A stretch of 64,000 bases of DNA from Caldilineaceae bacterium (GCA_958295845.1 OY282376.1:2183022-2247021); one strand, 5' to 3'; shown: positions 8,556-18,341, counted from the stretch's first letter. The notes: a model not told the origin generated them from the letters alone. Numbers and translations are program-made.

Positions 8556-9413
8556 ATGATGAAAGACTCCTACCAACAGAATGGCTACCTGCATGTCCCT
8601 CAGGCCATCCCCCCAACCGATCTCGACCCGCTGCGCGCCTACATCCACAGCCAAGTCGGCAAATACGCCGCAGATATGTTCAGCGACGGCAAAATCAAGA
8701 ACCCATTCGACGACCTGCCCTTTGGCCAGCGCCTTGCCGCCCTCCACCGCGAAAACGAGATCCGCCTGCGCTCTTGGAATCAGCCCGCCCTCGGCCCCGA
8801 ACTGCATGCCCTGATCCAACACCCCGGCATCGTAGACGCTCTCGAACCCCTCCTTGGGCCCAACATCAGCTTCAATGGCGACTATCATCTTCGCCCCAAA
8901 ATGCCCGACAGCGAACTGACCGCCTTCCCCCTCCATCAGGACAGCCAGTACTACGGCAAACAGTCCCGCCACGCCCACATCATCACCGTCTGGATCCCTC
9001 TCATCGATGTCGATGAAGAAAACGGCTGCCTCTACCTCATTCCCGGCAGCAACGCCTGGGAGCTTATCGACAGCAAGCGCGACAAGAACATGAATATGCG
9101 CTCCTTCGAGGACCCGGAAGAACGCGGCACACCAATTCCCATGCCCATGAAAAAGGGCGACATCCTCCTCTTCTCCAACATGACCTTCCACGGCAGCAAA
9201 GTTAACCACACCGACGAAGTGCGTTGGAGCATCGACATCCGCTACTGCCGCACCCCGGGAACCTACGACGCGCCCCAGGAAGTCCTCGACGGCGAAAAAT
9301 TCATGCGCGACAAACTGGAAAGTACCAAGCGCCCGCCGTTCATCGTGCGCGGCAAGGGCGCGACCGCTACCTACGAAGAGTGGATGGCCGCCTTCGAAGC
9401 TTTCCGCAGCTGA
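8556..9413 (+). CDS. Phytanoyl-CoA dioxygenase (PhyH) family Fe(II)/2-oxoglutarate oxygenase
   Basis: This 285-residue protein has the jelly-roll oxygenase pattern: HQD metal motif at 127-129, a GxxIP-type loop (CLYLIPGSN) near 158-166, distal His212 (FHGS) and a 2-oxoglutarate-binding Arg near 223. The start at 8556 has GGAG seven bases ahead. Members hydroxylate varied small molecules, so the substrate cannot be named. It opens a plus-strand run with a BNR-repeat protein and a sialidase, hinting at a role in sugar or glycoconjugate modification. Confidence 0.85.
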   Translation: MMKDSYQQNGYLHVPQAIPPTDLDPLRAYIHSQVGKYAADMFSDGKIKNPFDDLPFGQRLAALHRENEIRLRSWNQPALGPELHALIQHPGIVDALEPLLGPNISFNGDYHLRPKMPDSELTAFPLHQDSQYYGKQSRHAHIITVWIPLIDVDEENGCLYLIPGSNAWELIDSKRDKNMNMRSFEDPEERGTPIPMPMKKGDILLFSNMTFHGSKVNHTDEVRWSIDIRYCRTPGTYDAPQEVLDGEKFMRDKLESTKRPPFIVRGKGATATYEEWMAAFEAFRS

Positions 9414-9500
9414 CCCTTCCCACCAGCGCCGCTGGCATACGCCTGCCTTGCTCGCCAAAACCACCAAGCATGCCCAAAAACAGAACGCAAAGGAGCAGTC

Positions 9501-11108
9501 GTGCATATCCATCCACGTTCAGTAGCCAACAAAGTCTTCGATGTCTGGCGCAGCCCAGGCCGATTCACTAAGAATCCCGACATAATCGAGCTGCCTTCCG
9601 GCCGCCTCATGCTGATCTACTCAGATACCGACTCCCACTGGTCCCAGGTCAACCAGATCCTGACCCTGCTCGCCAGTGACGACGGCGGTAAAACCTGGTT
9701 CAAACACCGCGAAATCGACGAAGCAAATCTCCAGCAGGGCGACGAACGCCTCGTCACCCCCCGCCTCAGCCGCCTCAACGACGGCCGCCTCGTCGTCATC
9801 ATCGACCACGACGACCACGGCCATTTTCACGAAGACCAGCCCCCCGGAAACTGGCTCTACTGGAGCGAAGACGACGGCGACACCTGGACCGAAGCCCAGA
9901 AACCTGTCATCATGGGCTTCGAGCCCGACCGCATCCTCGACCTGCCCGACGGCAGACTCGGCGTCGTCTCACACATAATGCGCGGTGACACCCAGGAGTT
10001 CGCCGTCATTCTCTCCTGCTCAGAAGACGGCGGCGAAACCTGGTACGAAGCCTCCACCGTCGCCTACGACGGCTACCACCGCGTCTGCGAAGGCGCAATC
10101 GTTTTCCTGGAAAACCCCGACGCCGTCGGCGGCCAGGAGCTGGCCTGCATCATGCGCGAAAATCACCACGCCGGCATCCCCTGTTTCGTCACCTTCTCCA
10201 CCGACAGCGGCCGCACCTGGTCCCCCATGCAGAGGTGCCCTTTCGCCCTCGATCGCCCCTACGCCAAGCAGCTCCCCGACGGACGCATCTTCGTCACCGG
10301 GCGCCACGTAAACGGACCACTCGGAACCTACGGATGGTGCGGCGACATCAAGGCCGAGGCCGGTACCTACCAGATCGGCGGACCCCGCCGCAAATACGCC
10401 GCCAGTTTTGACGACTCCGATCTTGTCATCGACAACCTGCCCGGGCACGAAGCCCGCTACTGCCTCCTGCCCCCCGAATCCGCACGCAGTGACGTCCACA
10501 TGACGGCTACGCTCAAGGTGGAAGGCCGGCCCGGCCAGGCTGCCGCCTTCATGTCGATTGCCCAACTGGGCGTCGTCCTCAATATCGCCCCCGACGGGAT
10601 CTGGAGCCGCCTTGGCGCCGACTTCCGCCACGCTGTCGACATGACCCAAATCCGCACCATCGATATCCGTCACCGCCGCGGTCTGCTGCGCATTCAGGTC
10701 GACGGCGAAACAGTGATAAACCAATGCATCTTCCGTGAGGACAAGCCGATCGGCGACTCCCGTCGGGCAGGCCCCCTCAGCGGCTACTCCCAATTCGGCC
10801 AACCACAGACCGGCGGAAAAAGTTACTGGCGTTTCGTTTCCTATCGCCTCCAAAACCCAACCCTCGACGACTTCGAGTGGGAATGGGGCGGCGAGACAGG
10901 GATCTTCCCGGACGAATACCAGCGATCCCGCATGATTCAGATTCACGGCAATCACCCCGAACAGTCCCCGGCCCCCGATCATGGCTACTCCTCCTGGCTC
11001 ATGCTCCAGGACGGCACAATAATGTGGGTCGACTATACCAATTACGCTGATCCCGCCGGGTCCAGCCATCTGGTTGGTGTCTTCATCAATCCCGAAGACA
11101 TCGACTGA
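9501..11108 (+). CDS. BNR/Asp-box beta-propeller protein with inserted beta-sandwich (sialidase-like)
   Basis: This 535-residue protein begins at a GTG with AGGAG five bases upstream. Asp boxes (S-x-D-x-G-x-T-W) occur at 59-66, 122-129, 174-181 and 233-240, marking propeller blades. Residues about 325-440 look like a concanavalin/LamG-type beta-sandwich (DVHMTATLKVEG, LRIQVDGETVINQ), and a final blade follows (SSWLMLQDGTIMWVDY). No signal peptide is seen. It lacks the clear YRIP and paired catalytic residues of the next gene, so it is probably a carbohydrate-binding or divergent hydrolase partner rather than a proven sialidase. Confidence 0.75.
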   Translation: MHIHPRSVANKVFDVWRSPGRFTKNPDIIELPSGRLMLIYSDTDSHWSQVNQILTLLASDDGGKTWFKHREIDEANLQQGDERLVTPRLSRLNDGRLVVIIDHDDHGHFHEDQPPGNWLYWSEDDGDTWTEAQKPVIMGFEPDRILDLPDGRLGVVSHIMRGDTQEFAVILSCSEDGGETWYEASTVAYDGYHRVCEGAIVFLENPDAVGGQELACIMRENHHAGIPCFVTFSTDSGRTWSPMQRCPFALDRPYAKQLPDGRIFVTGRHVNGPLGTYGWCGDIKAEAGTYQIGGPRRKYAASFDDSDLVIDNLPGHEARYCLLPPESARSDVHMTATLKVEGRPGQAAAFMSIAQLGVVLNIAPDGIWSRLGADFRHAVDMTQIRTIDIRHRRGLLRIQVDGETVINQCIFREDKPIGDSRRAGPLSGYSQFGQPQTGGKSYWRFVSYRLQNPTLDDFEWEWGGETGIFPDEYQRSRMIQIHGNHPEQSPAPDHGYSSWLMLQDGTIMWVDYTNYADPAGSSHLVGVFINPEDID

Positions 11109-11123
11109 AAGGACCGATACACA

Positions 11124-12197
11124 ATGGGCGCAAAGGACAACTCTCCTCAGCCCTGGTGCGATCAGGAGCATCTGTTCACCAGTGGCGACGGCACATATCA
11201 TACCTACCGCATCCCGGCGCTCGCCGTTTCCACCCTCGGCACGCTCCTCGCCTTCACCGAAGGACGCAAACACGGCCGCGGCGACGCCGGAGAGATAGAC
11301 CTCATTCTTCGCCGCAGCTTCGATAACGGCCGCACCTGGACACCTGTCCAGGTCGTGGTCACCGAAGCCGGCATGACCTGCGGCAACCCCTGCCCCGTCG
11401 TCGAACGCGAGACCGGCGCAATCTGGCTGCCCTTCTGCAAAAACCTGGCCGACGGCGACGAGACCATGATCTGCCAAGGCAAAGCCCCCCGCACAGTCTG
11501 GGTCACCCACAGCCTCGACGATGGCCACTCCTGGAGCGAACCCCGCGAGATCACCGCCTCCGTCAAAGATCCGCAGTGGACCTGGTACGCCACCGGCCCC
11601 TGCCACGGCATCCAGCTCACCTCCGGCCGCCTCGTCGTCCCCTGCGATCAAATCGTCGGCCTCCACCTCGATCGCAGCCGCGACCCCTACCACTCCCACG
11701 TCATCTACAGCGACGATCGCGGCCAGACCTGGCAACTCGGCGGCGACGTCGAAGTCGGCACGAATGAGTGCGCCATTGCCCAGCTCCAGGACGGCAGCCT
11801 CTACATCAACTGCCGCAACTTCGTCCGCGGCACCCAGCGGGCAGTCTCCCGCAGCTACGACCAGGGCCACTCCTTCACCGACTTCGAGTGGGACCAAACC
11901 CTCATCGAGCCCGTCTGCCAGGGCAGCCTCGAAGCCCTTCCCGGCGGCCAGCTGCTCTTCGCCAACCCTGCCAGCACCCGCCGCGAAAACATGACCGTCC
12001 GCCTCAGCGCCGACGGCGGCCGCACCTGGCCCGCCTCCCGCACCCTACACACAGGCCCCTCCGCCTACTCCGACCTAGCCGCCCTGCCCAACGGCGACCT
12101 CTGCTGCCTCTACGAAAGCGGCGAAAGTCAACCCTACGAGCGCCTGACACTCGCCCGCTTCAATCTCGCCTGGCTTGAGCAAGAACTGGACAGTTGA
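11124..12197 (+). CDS. Exo-alpha-sialidase, GH33-type
   Basis: This protein of 357 residues has the sialidase hallmark YRIP at 28-31 (Arg29 of the arginine triad). Asp boxes lie at 65-72, 130-137, 196-203 and 295-302, with a degenerate one at 244-251. Glu215 with Arg231 (ECAIAQ...INCRN), a GPSAYSDL segment carrying the likely nucleophile Tyr315, and the terminal CLYE Glu331 complete the pattern. Sialidases release terminal sialic acids from glycans. No secretion signal is visible, so it may act on imported oligosaccharides. It starts 16 bases after the previous propeller gene and is probably co-transcribed. Confidence 0.85.
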   Translation: MGAKDNSPQPWCDQEHLFTSGDGTYHTYRIPALAVSTLGTLLAFTEGRKHGRGDAGEIDLILRRSFDNGRTWTPVQVVVTEAGMTCGNPCPVVERETGAIWLPFCKNLADGDETMICQGKAPRTVWVTHSLDDGHSWSEPREITASVKDPQWTWYATGPCHGIQLTSGRLVVPCDQIVGLHLDRSRDPYHSHVIYSDDRGQTWQLGGDVEVGTNECAIAQLQDGSLYINCRNFVRGTQRAVSRSYDQGHSFTDFEWDQTLIEPVCQGSLEALPGGQLLFANPASTRRENMTVRLSADGGRTWPASRTLHTGPSAYSDLAALPNGDLCCLYESGESQPYERLTLARFNLAWLEQELDS

Positions 12198-12312
12198 CCA
12201 TGTCTCCCCCACCCTTCACTTGGCCCATACTTTCCCGAAATCACACTGTCATTGCCACCGGCCGCCGGTCTGCTGCACGGCTCCAGGCCGGCCAAGAGTG
12301 GAGAGCGGTCAA

Positions 12313-14025
12313 ATGAACCAACTCGCCAAAGTGAAAAGAGTGGCGCCCGTTCTCCTCGCCATCTTCACAGCGCTGCTCCTGACCGCAGCCTGCGTACCGG
12401 TAGGCGGCCCTGCTGGACCGCCGGTCAAAGTATTTCTGCAGCCCCATCAGACATCGCCCCATCCCTGCGAAGATCGATTCGTCACGCATACCCTCGACCA
12501 CATCACTTCCATAGAGGGCGATGTGGTCAGGACCTACGATAGCAACGGTTCCGGACTGGCCGTCAACGACCTCGACCGTGACGGCGATCTCGATCTGGTG
12601 CTGGCAAATCTGGCCGGCCCCAACGCCATCTTCTGGAATGAAGGCGGCTTCTCCTTCCGCAAACAGGAATTCCCCCACGGACAGTCCCGCGGGGTCAGCA
12701 CCGTCGACATCGATGGCGACGGCTGGCTCGATATCGCCTTCGCCCATCGCACCACCCGACCCCTTATCTGGCTGAATGAAGGCTCCCTTGGCGCCGCCGG
12801 CAAAACCAGTGCGACCCAGGAAAATACACTGAATCGAATCCCAGGATTCACGCTCGTAGACTGGTTTCCGGCCGCCCAAAAGGCCTACACGCTCGCCTGG
12901 GCCGACCTCGATTTCGACAACGACCTCGACTTCGTCCTCGCCACCTATCAGAACGAATACACCCGCGTCGATCCCCACGACCTCGCCAACGGCGGCGTCG
13001 TCTACTACGAGAACACCGGCGATGACTTTGTTGCTACGCAACTCGCCGCCCGTTCCCAGGCCTTGGCCCTTCTCCTCGTCGACCTCAACAACGACGGCCG
13101 CCTCGACATCTGGGCCGGTCACGACTTTCTCATGCCCGACCAGGTCTGGCTCTGGTCCCCGCAGGGTTGGCAAGAGACCCAAACCTTCACCGAAACCGCC
13201 CAGAACACCATGAGCTTCGCCGTCGCCGATATCGACAATGACGGCCGCGCCGAGCTCTTCTCAGCCGACATGAAGCCCTACCCCGAGACCCCCGAAATGC
13301 TGGCAGCCTGGTCTCCCCTCATGGCAATGGTGGCCGACGCCGACATCCCCGGAGACCAGCAGATCATCGAGAATGTCCTCCAGGTTCCGGCACCCGCCGG
13401 TGCCTACGTCAACGAGGCCGCAACCCGCGGCCTCCAGGCCAGCGGCTGGAGCTGGTCTGCCCAGTTCGGCGACCTCGATCAGGACGGGTTCGTCGACCTC
13501 TACGTTGTAAATGGCATGGCCGCCGAGGACATGTTCGGACACCTGCCCGGCGCCGAACTCGTCGAAGAAAACCTGGCCTATCGCAACGACGGCCGCGGCT
13601 ACTTTCACCCCGTCCCGTCCTGGGGCCTCAATGCCACCGCAGGCGGCCGCAGCATGGCCATGGCCGACCTCGACAACGACGGCGACCTCGACATCGTAGT
13701 CAACAATCTGCGCGCCCCCGCCGCCGTCTTCGAGAACCGGCTCTGCACCGGCAACAGCCTGACAGTCGACCTCCACTGGCCCGCCAGCAAAAACACCCGC
13801 GCCATCGGCGCCAACCTCACCCTCCACACCACCGCCGGCATATACACACGAACCATTCGCTCCAACAGCGGCTACCTCACCGGCGTAACCTCACAGGCCC
13901 ACTTCGGCTTCCCCGCCGGCAGCCTGCCACTCCTTTTGGACATACGCTGGCCGGATCAGTCCCACTCTACATTGGTGATGCCGCTGGCCGCAGGCGGACG
14001 TGCAACTGTGGAACGCGCTGACTGA
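12313..14025 (+). CDS. CRTAC1/ASPIC-UnbV family FG-GAP repeat lipoprotein
   Basis: A 570-residue exported protein. The N-terminal helix ends in a lipobox (LTAAC, Cys27). At least seven calcium-binding DxDxDG-type loops of FG-GAP/VCBS repeats follow (for example DLDRDGDLD, DIDGDGWLD, DLNNDGRLD and DLDNDGDLD), forming an integrin-like propeller. The last about 100 residues, with HWPASKNTRAIGA and NSGYLTGVTSQAHFG, match the ASPIC/UnbV C-terminal domain. The ATG at 12313 is chosen over upstream codons for its signal peptide and nearby GGAG. Likely surface adhesion or carbohydrate-binding; exact role unknown. Confidence 0.85.
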   Translation: MNQLAKVKRVAPVLLAIFTALLLTAACVPVGGPAGPPVKVFLQPHQTSPHPCEDRFVTHTLDHITSIEGDVVRTYDSNGSGLAVNDLDRDGDLDLVLANLAGPNAIFWNEGGFSFRKQEFPHGQSRGVSTVDIDGDGWLDIAFAHRTTRPLIWLNEGSLGAAGKTSATQENTLNRIPGFTLVDWFPAAQKAYTLAWADLDFDNDLDFVLATYQNEYTRVDPHDLANGGVVYYENTGDDFVATQLAARSQALALLLVDLNNDGRLDIWAGHDFLMPDQVWLWSPQGWQETQTFTETAQNTMSFAVADIDNDGRAELFSADMKPYPETPEMLAAWSPLMAMVADADIPGDQQIIENVLQVPAPAGAYVNEAATRGLQASGWSWSAQFGDLDQDGFVDLYVVNGMAAEDMFGHLPGAELVEENLAYRNDGRGYFHPVPSWGLNATAGGRSMAMADLDNDGDLDIVVNNLRAPAAVFENRLCTGNSLTVDLHWPASKNTRAIGANLTLHTTAGIYTRTIRSNSGYLTGVTSQAHFGFPAGSLPLLLDIRWPDQSHSTLVMPLAAGGRATVERAD

Positions 14026-14115
14026 AGGGGCATCAGATTCCTCGCCCTACCAGAGCTTGGCTGGATAGTCGTGTCACAGCATCAAGATTCCCCAGCCTTG
14101 GCCAAAAAAGTTCAC

Positions 14116-14144
14116 TTGACTTTCACTTCAGTAAAATGTAATAT
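14116..14144 (+). promoter_or_regulatory. Sigma-70 promoter for the sugar ABC importer
   Basis: TTGACT (14116-14121), 17 bases, TATA-like TAATAT (14139-14144). It lies in the 338-base gap before the substrate-binding gene at 14364, leaving a 210-base leader in which no known riboswitch was recognised. Confidence 0.7.
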
Positions 14145-14363
14145 CCCGACTGTAGCGCAGTGACGGCTGCCGCGACCGGTCCCCACTGCTAACCACCCGG
14201 ATCAGCCGTGCCGAACCCATCCCAGCCGAACTGCTCCCACCACCGGTCACCACTCTTCCTGCAATGGAAGTGGTTCATGTAGCACTTGGCCCTCGGCATA
14301 CGATTTGAACACACTTTAGTCATCGGTTCCGGATATTCATCAAGCACAAGAGGAGAACCCGCA

Positions 14364-15737
14364 ATGTCAATGAGAATGAGCCGTCGTTCTATGCTCAAGT
14401 GGATGGCCGCCGGCAGCGCCACCGCCGCCCTGGCAGCCTGTGCCATGCCCGCCGCAACCGATTCCGGCAGCGGTGACGAAATGGCCGACATGGAAGACAT
14501 CACGATCGGCTGGGCCAGGCATGGCTCAGAGGGAGACGTTCCCACCGAAACCGGACTGGCCGAGCTGTTCAAGGCCAACAACCCCGGCGTCACTGTAGAA
14601 CCCCTCGTCCTGCCCTGGGGTGACTACAACACCAAGATCCCCGTCATGGTCGCCGGCGGCACAGCGCCCGATACATTCGGCTGCCACCCTGCCCTCATGG
14701 CCGAGACCCACACCGCCGGCGGGTCCACCCCACTAACCGACTTCATCGATGCCTACGGCGCCGACCTTAACTACGATGACGTCGTCTACCACGGCGACGC
14801 CCTCTTCGACGGCACCGTCTTCGGCCTGCCCCAGAAGTCCTGCACCCACCAGCTCCGCTACAACAAGACCCTCCTCCAGGAAGCCGGTTTGCCTCTCCCC
14901 GGCGACCTCTACTGGGAACAGGGCGCCGACGGCTGGAACTGGAACACCTTCGTCGAAATGGGCGTAGAGATGACGAAGGACCTCGACGGCGACGGCGAGA
15001 CCGACCAGTACTTCTACGGCGGTTCCGGTGGCACCAATCAGCTGGCTACAATCCGTGCAGCCGGTGGCGAGGTCTTCGACGAAGCCATTTCCACCTGCAC
15101 GATCAACAGCGCTGATGCCGTCGAAGGCATCAAATTCATGGCCGACGTGGTTCTTGAGCACAAAATCCAACCCCCGCCCGAAATGCAGGCCAGCGAGCTC
15201 GGCATCAACTTCAACACCGGCAGAATCGTGATGGCCGGCGGAACCACCTGCGACTCCGTGCGTGACCTGCGCGAGGGCTACGAGCTCCCCTTCGAGTGGG
15301 ATTTTGTGCTCGTCCCCGCCGGCAAAGCCGGCTTCCGCTGCTGGGGCGATACCGACCAGATCGTGGTCTCCTCCACCAGCGAGCACGCCCAGGAAGCCTT
15401 CGACTGGACCGTATACCGTAGCAGCCTGCAAGCCTGGGAAGAAGGCTACGACAGCGGCATCAAGCTCGCCTTCTCCGACGGCCCCACCCGCTACTCGATC
15501 TTCGAGTCCAAAGCCTATACCGAACCGCTGGGAGTCCTCGACATCCCCATGATCCGCGAAGGGTACATCAACACCATTCCCAACCCCTTCGTACCGCGCA
15601 GCCCGCAGCCATACCGCGTGCTCTTCACCGTCATGACCACCGAAGTCGACAACGCACTGCGCGGCGCCAAGACCGCCCAGGAAGCCGCCGACGACATGTG
15701 CGCCCAGATCGAAGAAATCCTGGCCGAAAACGCATAA
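14364..15737 (+). CDS. Sugar ABC transporter substrate-binding lipoprotein (family 1, Tat-type signal)
   Basis: This 457-residue protein has a twin-arginine motif (SRRSMLK, Arg7-Arg8) followed by a lipobox ending in Cys26, so it is exported folded and lipid-anchored. The mature part has the family 1 solute-binding pattern: LFKANNPGVTVE, MVAGGTAPDTFG, YNKTLLQEAGLP and a C-terminal PQPYRV segment. The start at 14364 has AGGAG eight bases ahead. Two permeases follow directly. The sialidase just upstream makes a sialic-acid-containing or related oligosaccharide a possible ligand, but specificity cannot be read from the sequence. Confidence 0.9.
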   Translation: MSMRMSRRSMLKWMAAGSATAALAACAMPAATDSGSGDEMADMEDITIGWARHGSEGDVPTETGLAELFKANNPGVTVEPLVLPWGDYNTKIPVMVAGGTAPDTFGCHPALMAETHTAGGSTPLTDFIDAYGADLNYDDVVYHGDALFDGTVFGLPQKSCTHQLRYNKTLLQEAGLPLPGDLYWEQGADGWNWNTFVEMGVEMTKDLDGDGETDQYFYGGSGGTNQLATIRAAGGEVFDEAISTCTINSADAVEGIKFMADVVLEHKIQPPPEMQASELGINFNTGRIVMAGGTTCDSVRDLREGYELPFEWDFVLVPAGKAGFRCWGDTDQIVVSSTSEHAQEAFDWTVYRSSLQAWEEGYDSGIKLAFSDGPTRYSIFESKAYTEPLGVLDIPMIREGYINTIPNPFVPRSPQPYRVLFTVMTTEVDNALRGAKTAQEAADDMCAQIEEILAENA

Positions 15738-15870
15738 AAGAGCTGCTGCGCCATCGTAGTCAGCATCTCTAGGAGACGTGGATTGCGGGCCGGTCCGCAA
15801 TCCCGTCCTCCGCCTAAATGGTCCGGCCTAAATGGTCCGGCCCGACTGTAACCACAAGAGTCGAACCCAA

Positions 15871-16758
15871 ATGCTGGGAAAAAGCAAACTCTACTGGAAG
15901 AACGTCTTCGAAGGCTACGCCTTTATCTCCCTCTGGATAATCGGTTTCGTCGTCTTCACCGCCGGCGCGCTTCTCGGCTCATTCTCCATCAGCCTGACCA
16001 AGTGGAACATCGTCGGCACGCCCGAGTTTATAGGCCTGGGCAACTACCAGAAGATGTTCGATGACGAATTCTTCTGGAAGTCTCTCAAAGTCACCATATT
16101 ATTTCTCTTCAACGTACCGCTGAATCTGGCCCTCGGCCTCTTCCTCGCCATGTTGCTAAACCAGAAGATCCGCATGATCGGCTTCTTCCGCACGCTATTC
16201 TATCTGCCCAGCGTGACCGCCGGTGTCGCCGTCTCACTGCTCTGGATGTGGATCTTCAACCCACGCTTCGGCGTCATTAACGTTCTGCTCAAAAAAATTG
16301 GCATAATTGGCCCGGCCTGGTTGGGAAGCGAGACCTGGGCTCTACCCGCTCTGATCGTGATGAGCGTCTGGGGTGTTGGCGGCGGCATGCTGATCTATCT
16401 CGGCGCCCTCCAGGGAATCCCCACCACCTTTTACGAGGCTGCAACCCTCGACGGCGCCAACGCCCTCCAGAAATTCCGCCGCATTACCCTTCCCATGATC
16501 ACCCCCGTCCTTCTTCTCAACCTCATCATTGGGGTCATCGGCTCTTTCCAGGTCTTTACCCAGGCTTTCATCATGACCAGCGGTGGGCCGAACTACGCCA
16601 CCCTCTTCTATGTACTCTATCTCTACCAGAACGCATTCCAGTGGTTCAATATGGGTTACGCATCCGCGCTGGCATGGGTGCTTTTCCTCGTGATTATGGC
16701 CTTTACTTTCCTGATACTGCGTACCTCTTCCAGCTGGGTCTACTACGAGGGCGGTTGA
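15871..16758 (+). CDS. Sugar ABC transporter permease, MalF/UgpA type
   Basis: This membrane protein has about six helices. Its cytoplasmic EAA loop (EAATLDGANALQKFRRITLP) is the site that contacts the ATPase. The ATG at 15871 is preferred over 15832, because the extra 13 residues are not hydrophobic or conserved. It ends four bases before the second permease. No ATP-binding subunit is encoded in this cluster, so a shared MsmK/UgpC-type ATPase elsewhere is expected. Confidence 0.9.
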   Translation: MLGKSKLYWKNVFEGYAFISLWIIGFVVFTAGALLGSFSISLTKWNIVGTPEFIGLGNYQKMFDDEFFWKSLKVTILFLFNVPLNLALGLFLAMLLNQKIRMIGFFRTLFYLPSVTAGVAVSLLWMWIFNPRFGVINVLLKKIGIIGPAWLGSETWALPALIVMSVWGVGGGMLIYLGALQGIPTTFYEAATLDGANALQKFRRITLPMITPVLLLNLIIGVIGSFQVFTQAFIMTSGGPNYATLFYVLYLYQNAFQWFNMGYASALAWVLFLVIMAFTFLILRTSSSWVYYEGG

Positions 16759-16762
16759 TCGC

Positions 16763-17668
16763 ATGGCGCAACAAAGTCTCGAACAACACAGCCAACCCCC
16801 CTTCCTTTCAGGACTGGCAGGTCTATGGCAGAGTCGCCGCAGACAGGACCTGGTCCTGAAAACAACTGTCTACCTCATCCTGCTAGTCGGAGCGTGCGGC
16901 GTCATGTTGCCCTTCTTCTGGATGATTAGCACCTCCCTGAAGCGGCCGGGCACCGAGTTTACCTTTCCCATTGAGTGGATTCCAGTCCCGCCCCGCTTCG
17001 GCAACTACACCAATGCCTGGACCATACTTCCCTTCAACCAGTGGCTCATAAACACAGTTCGCATCACAGGTCTCTCGATTGTAGGCCACTTGGTTTCCTG
17101 CGCCATCGTCGGCTTCGGCTTCGCCCGCATCCGCTTCCCCGGCCGCGACGCCATCTTCCTGCTGGTCCTCGCGACAATGATGCTGCCCTATCCCTCAATC
17201 ATCGTTCCCCTCTTTATACTCTTCAAACAACTGGGCTGGATCAACACAATTCTCCCCCTGGTCGTCCCTACCTTCTTTGCCACCAGCGCCTTCTACATCT
17301 TCCTCCTGCGCCAGTTCTTCATGACCCTCCCCCTGGAACTCGACGACGCTGCCCGCGTCGACGGCTGCAGCACCTTCGGCATCTTCTATCGCATCTGCGT
17401 CCCTCTCATCAAGCCTGCTCTCGGCATCATCCTCGTTTTCTCCTTCATGAACCACTGGAACGACTTTCTCGGTCCCCTCATCTTCCTCTCTGACCTCGAC
17501 AAATACACCCTCGCGCTCGGCCTCCGCTTCTTCCAAGGCCAGTACAGAGTCGAATGGACGCTCCTGATGGCCTCGTCCCTGATCATTCTGTCGCCATGCA
17601 TCATCCTCTTCTTCATCGCCCAGAAGAACTACATCCAGGGCATCGTCATCACCGGCGTCAAAGGCTGA
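16763..17668 (+). CDS. Sugar ABC transporter permease, MalG/UgpE type
   Basis: A 301-residue inner-membrane protein of the MalG family, with a first helix at about 35-55, FWMISTSLK, and an EAA loop of the form ELDDAARVDGCSTFGIFYRI. The C-terminus ends in the typical KNYIQGIVITGVKG. It partners the MalF-type permease directly upstream and is the last gene of this importer operon. Confidence 0.92.
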   Translation: MAQQSLEQHSQPPFLSGLAGLWQSRRRQDLVLKTTVYLILLVGACGVMLPFFWMISTSLKRPGTEFTFPIEWIPVPPRFGNYTNAWTILPFNQWLINTVRITGLSIVGHLVSCAIVGFGFARIRFPGRDAIFLLVLATMMLPYPSIIVPLFILFKQLGWINTILPLVVPTFFATSAFYIFLLRQFFMTLPLELDDAARVDGCSTFGIFYRICVPLIKPALGIILVFSFMNHWNDFLGPLIFLSDLDKYTLALGLRFFQGQYRVEWTLLMASSLIILSPCIILFFIAQKNYIQGIVITGVKG

Positions 17669-17707
17669 CCCAGGCTTAAGACCAGGAGTGCGTCAGCCGC
17701 CGCGCCT

Positions 17708-17722
17708 AGCCCCACCGGGGCT
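17708..17722 (+). terminator. Possible weak hairpin after the importer operon
   Basis: AGCCCC-ACC-GGGGCT forms a perfect 6-bp stem 40 bases after the permease stop. There is no T tract, so it may be only an mRNA 3' stabiliser or chance. Confidence 0.3.
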
Positions 17723-17882
17723 GCGACCGTGAACCGAATCCCCGCACTCATCAAAATAACGAAGAGAAGCCACGTCCCCGGCCCTGCCGGTGCATCCCAA
17801 AATGGAAATCAACACTCTTGTACCCGATGTATCGACTAGCCCGGGTCCACTCCTCGCATCCATCCTTGAGAAGTCGTCTTCT

Positions 17883-18115
17883 CACTGACCCCTGACCCCT
17901 GACCACCGACCACTGCAGTTGGGCGTTCGGGCCTTCGGCCCTCTCTTGTGCGGGGGCTGCGCCCCCGCAACGCCCCGCCCTTTCTAGACCACCGTGCGTA
18001 TTCTTCCCCGGCAACGTGTCTAGAGAAAGGTGTTTAGCCAACAGTGTCTACCCAACAGTGTCTACCCAACAGTGTCTACCCAACAGTGTCTACCCACCAC
18101 ATGCAGTCTCAACCC
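17883..18115. repeat. Dispersed intergenic repeat, copy C, with a 14-bp tandem
   Basis: This is the longest copy of the family: TGACCCC/TGACCAC heptamers to CTGCAGTT, GCGTTCGGGCCTTCGGCC, a GGGGGC-TGC-GCCCCC hairpin, CGCAACGCCCCGCCC, then CTAG-containing linkers. The terminal block CCAACAGTGTCTAC is repeated four times in tandem (18037-18092), whereas copies A and B have it once. A degenerate AGTTCACCAAAAAC palindrome follows at about 18142. The rest of the 17669-18483 gap contains only the promoter listed separately. Confidence 0.75.
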
Positions 18116-18341
18116 ACAGACCACTAACCACTGCCGTTCGCAGTTCACCAAAAACAAAAAACTGCCTACTAAAAACCGCAGTTCGGCGCCCCCCTTCGTC
18201 AACTGACCTCCCGCCAGAACTGGCCTGGCGCCTGCCCTGCGTCACTCAAAATGCCGGCAAACGCATCATTCCGCCGCCGGCACAATCTCCTCGCCAGACT
18301 GTTCCTGCCCAAGACTTGAATGCACATCCTGACTGATCTGT

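Noticed and set aside
10020..11897. Long 625-codon frame on the minus strand
   Set aside because: It is antisense to two well-supported propeller genes and its Ala/Val/Gly/Asp-rich product is typical of a GC-rich shadow.
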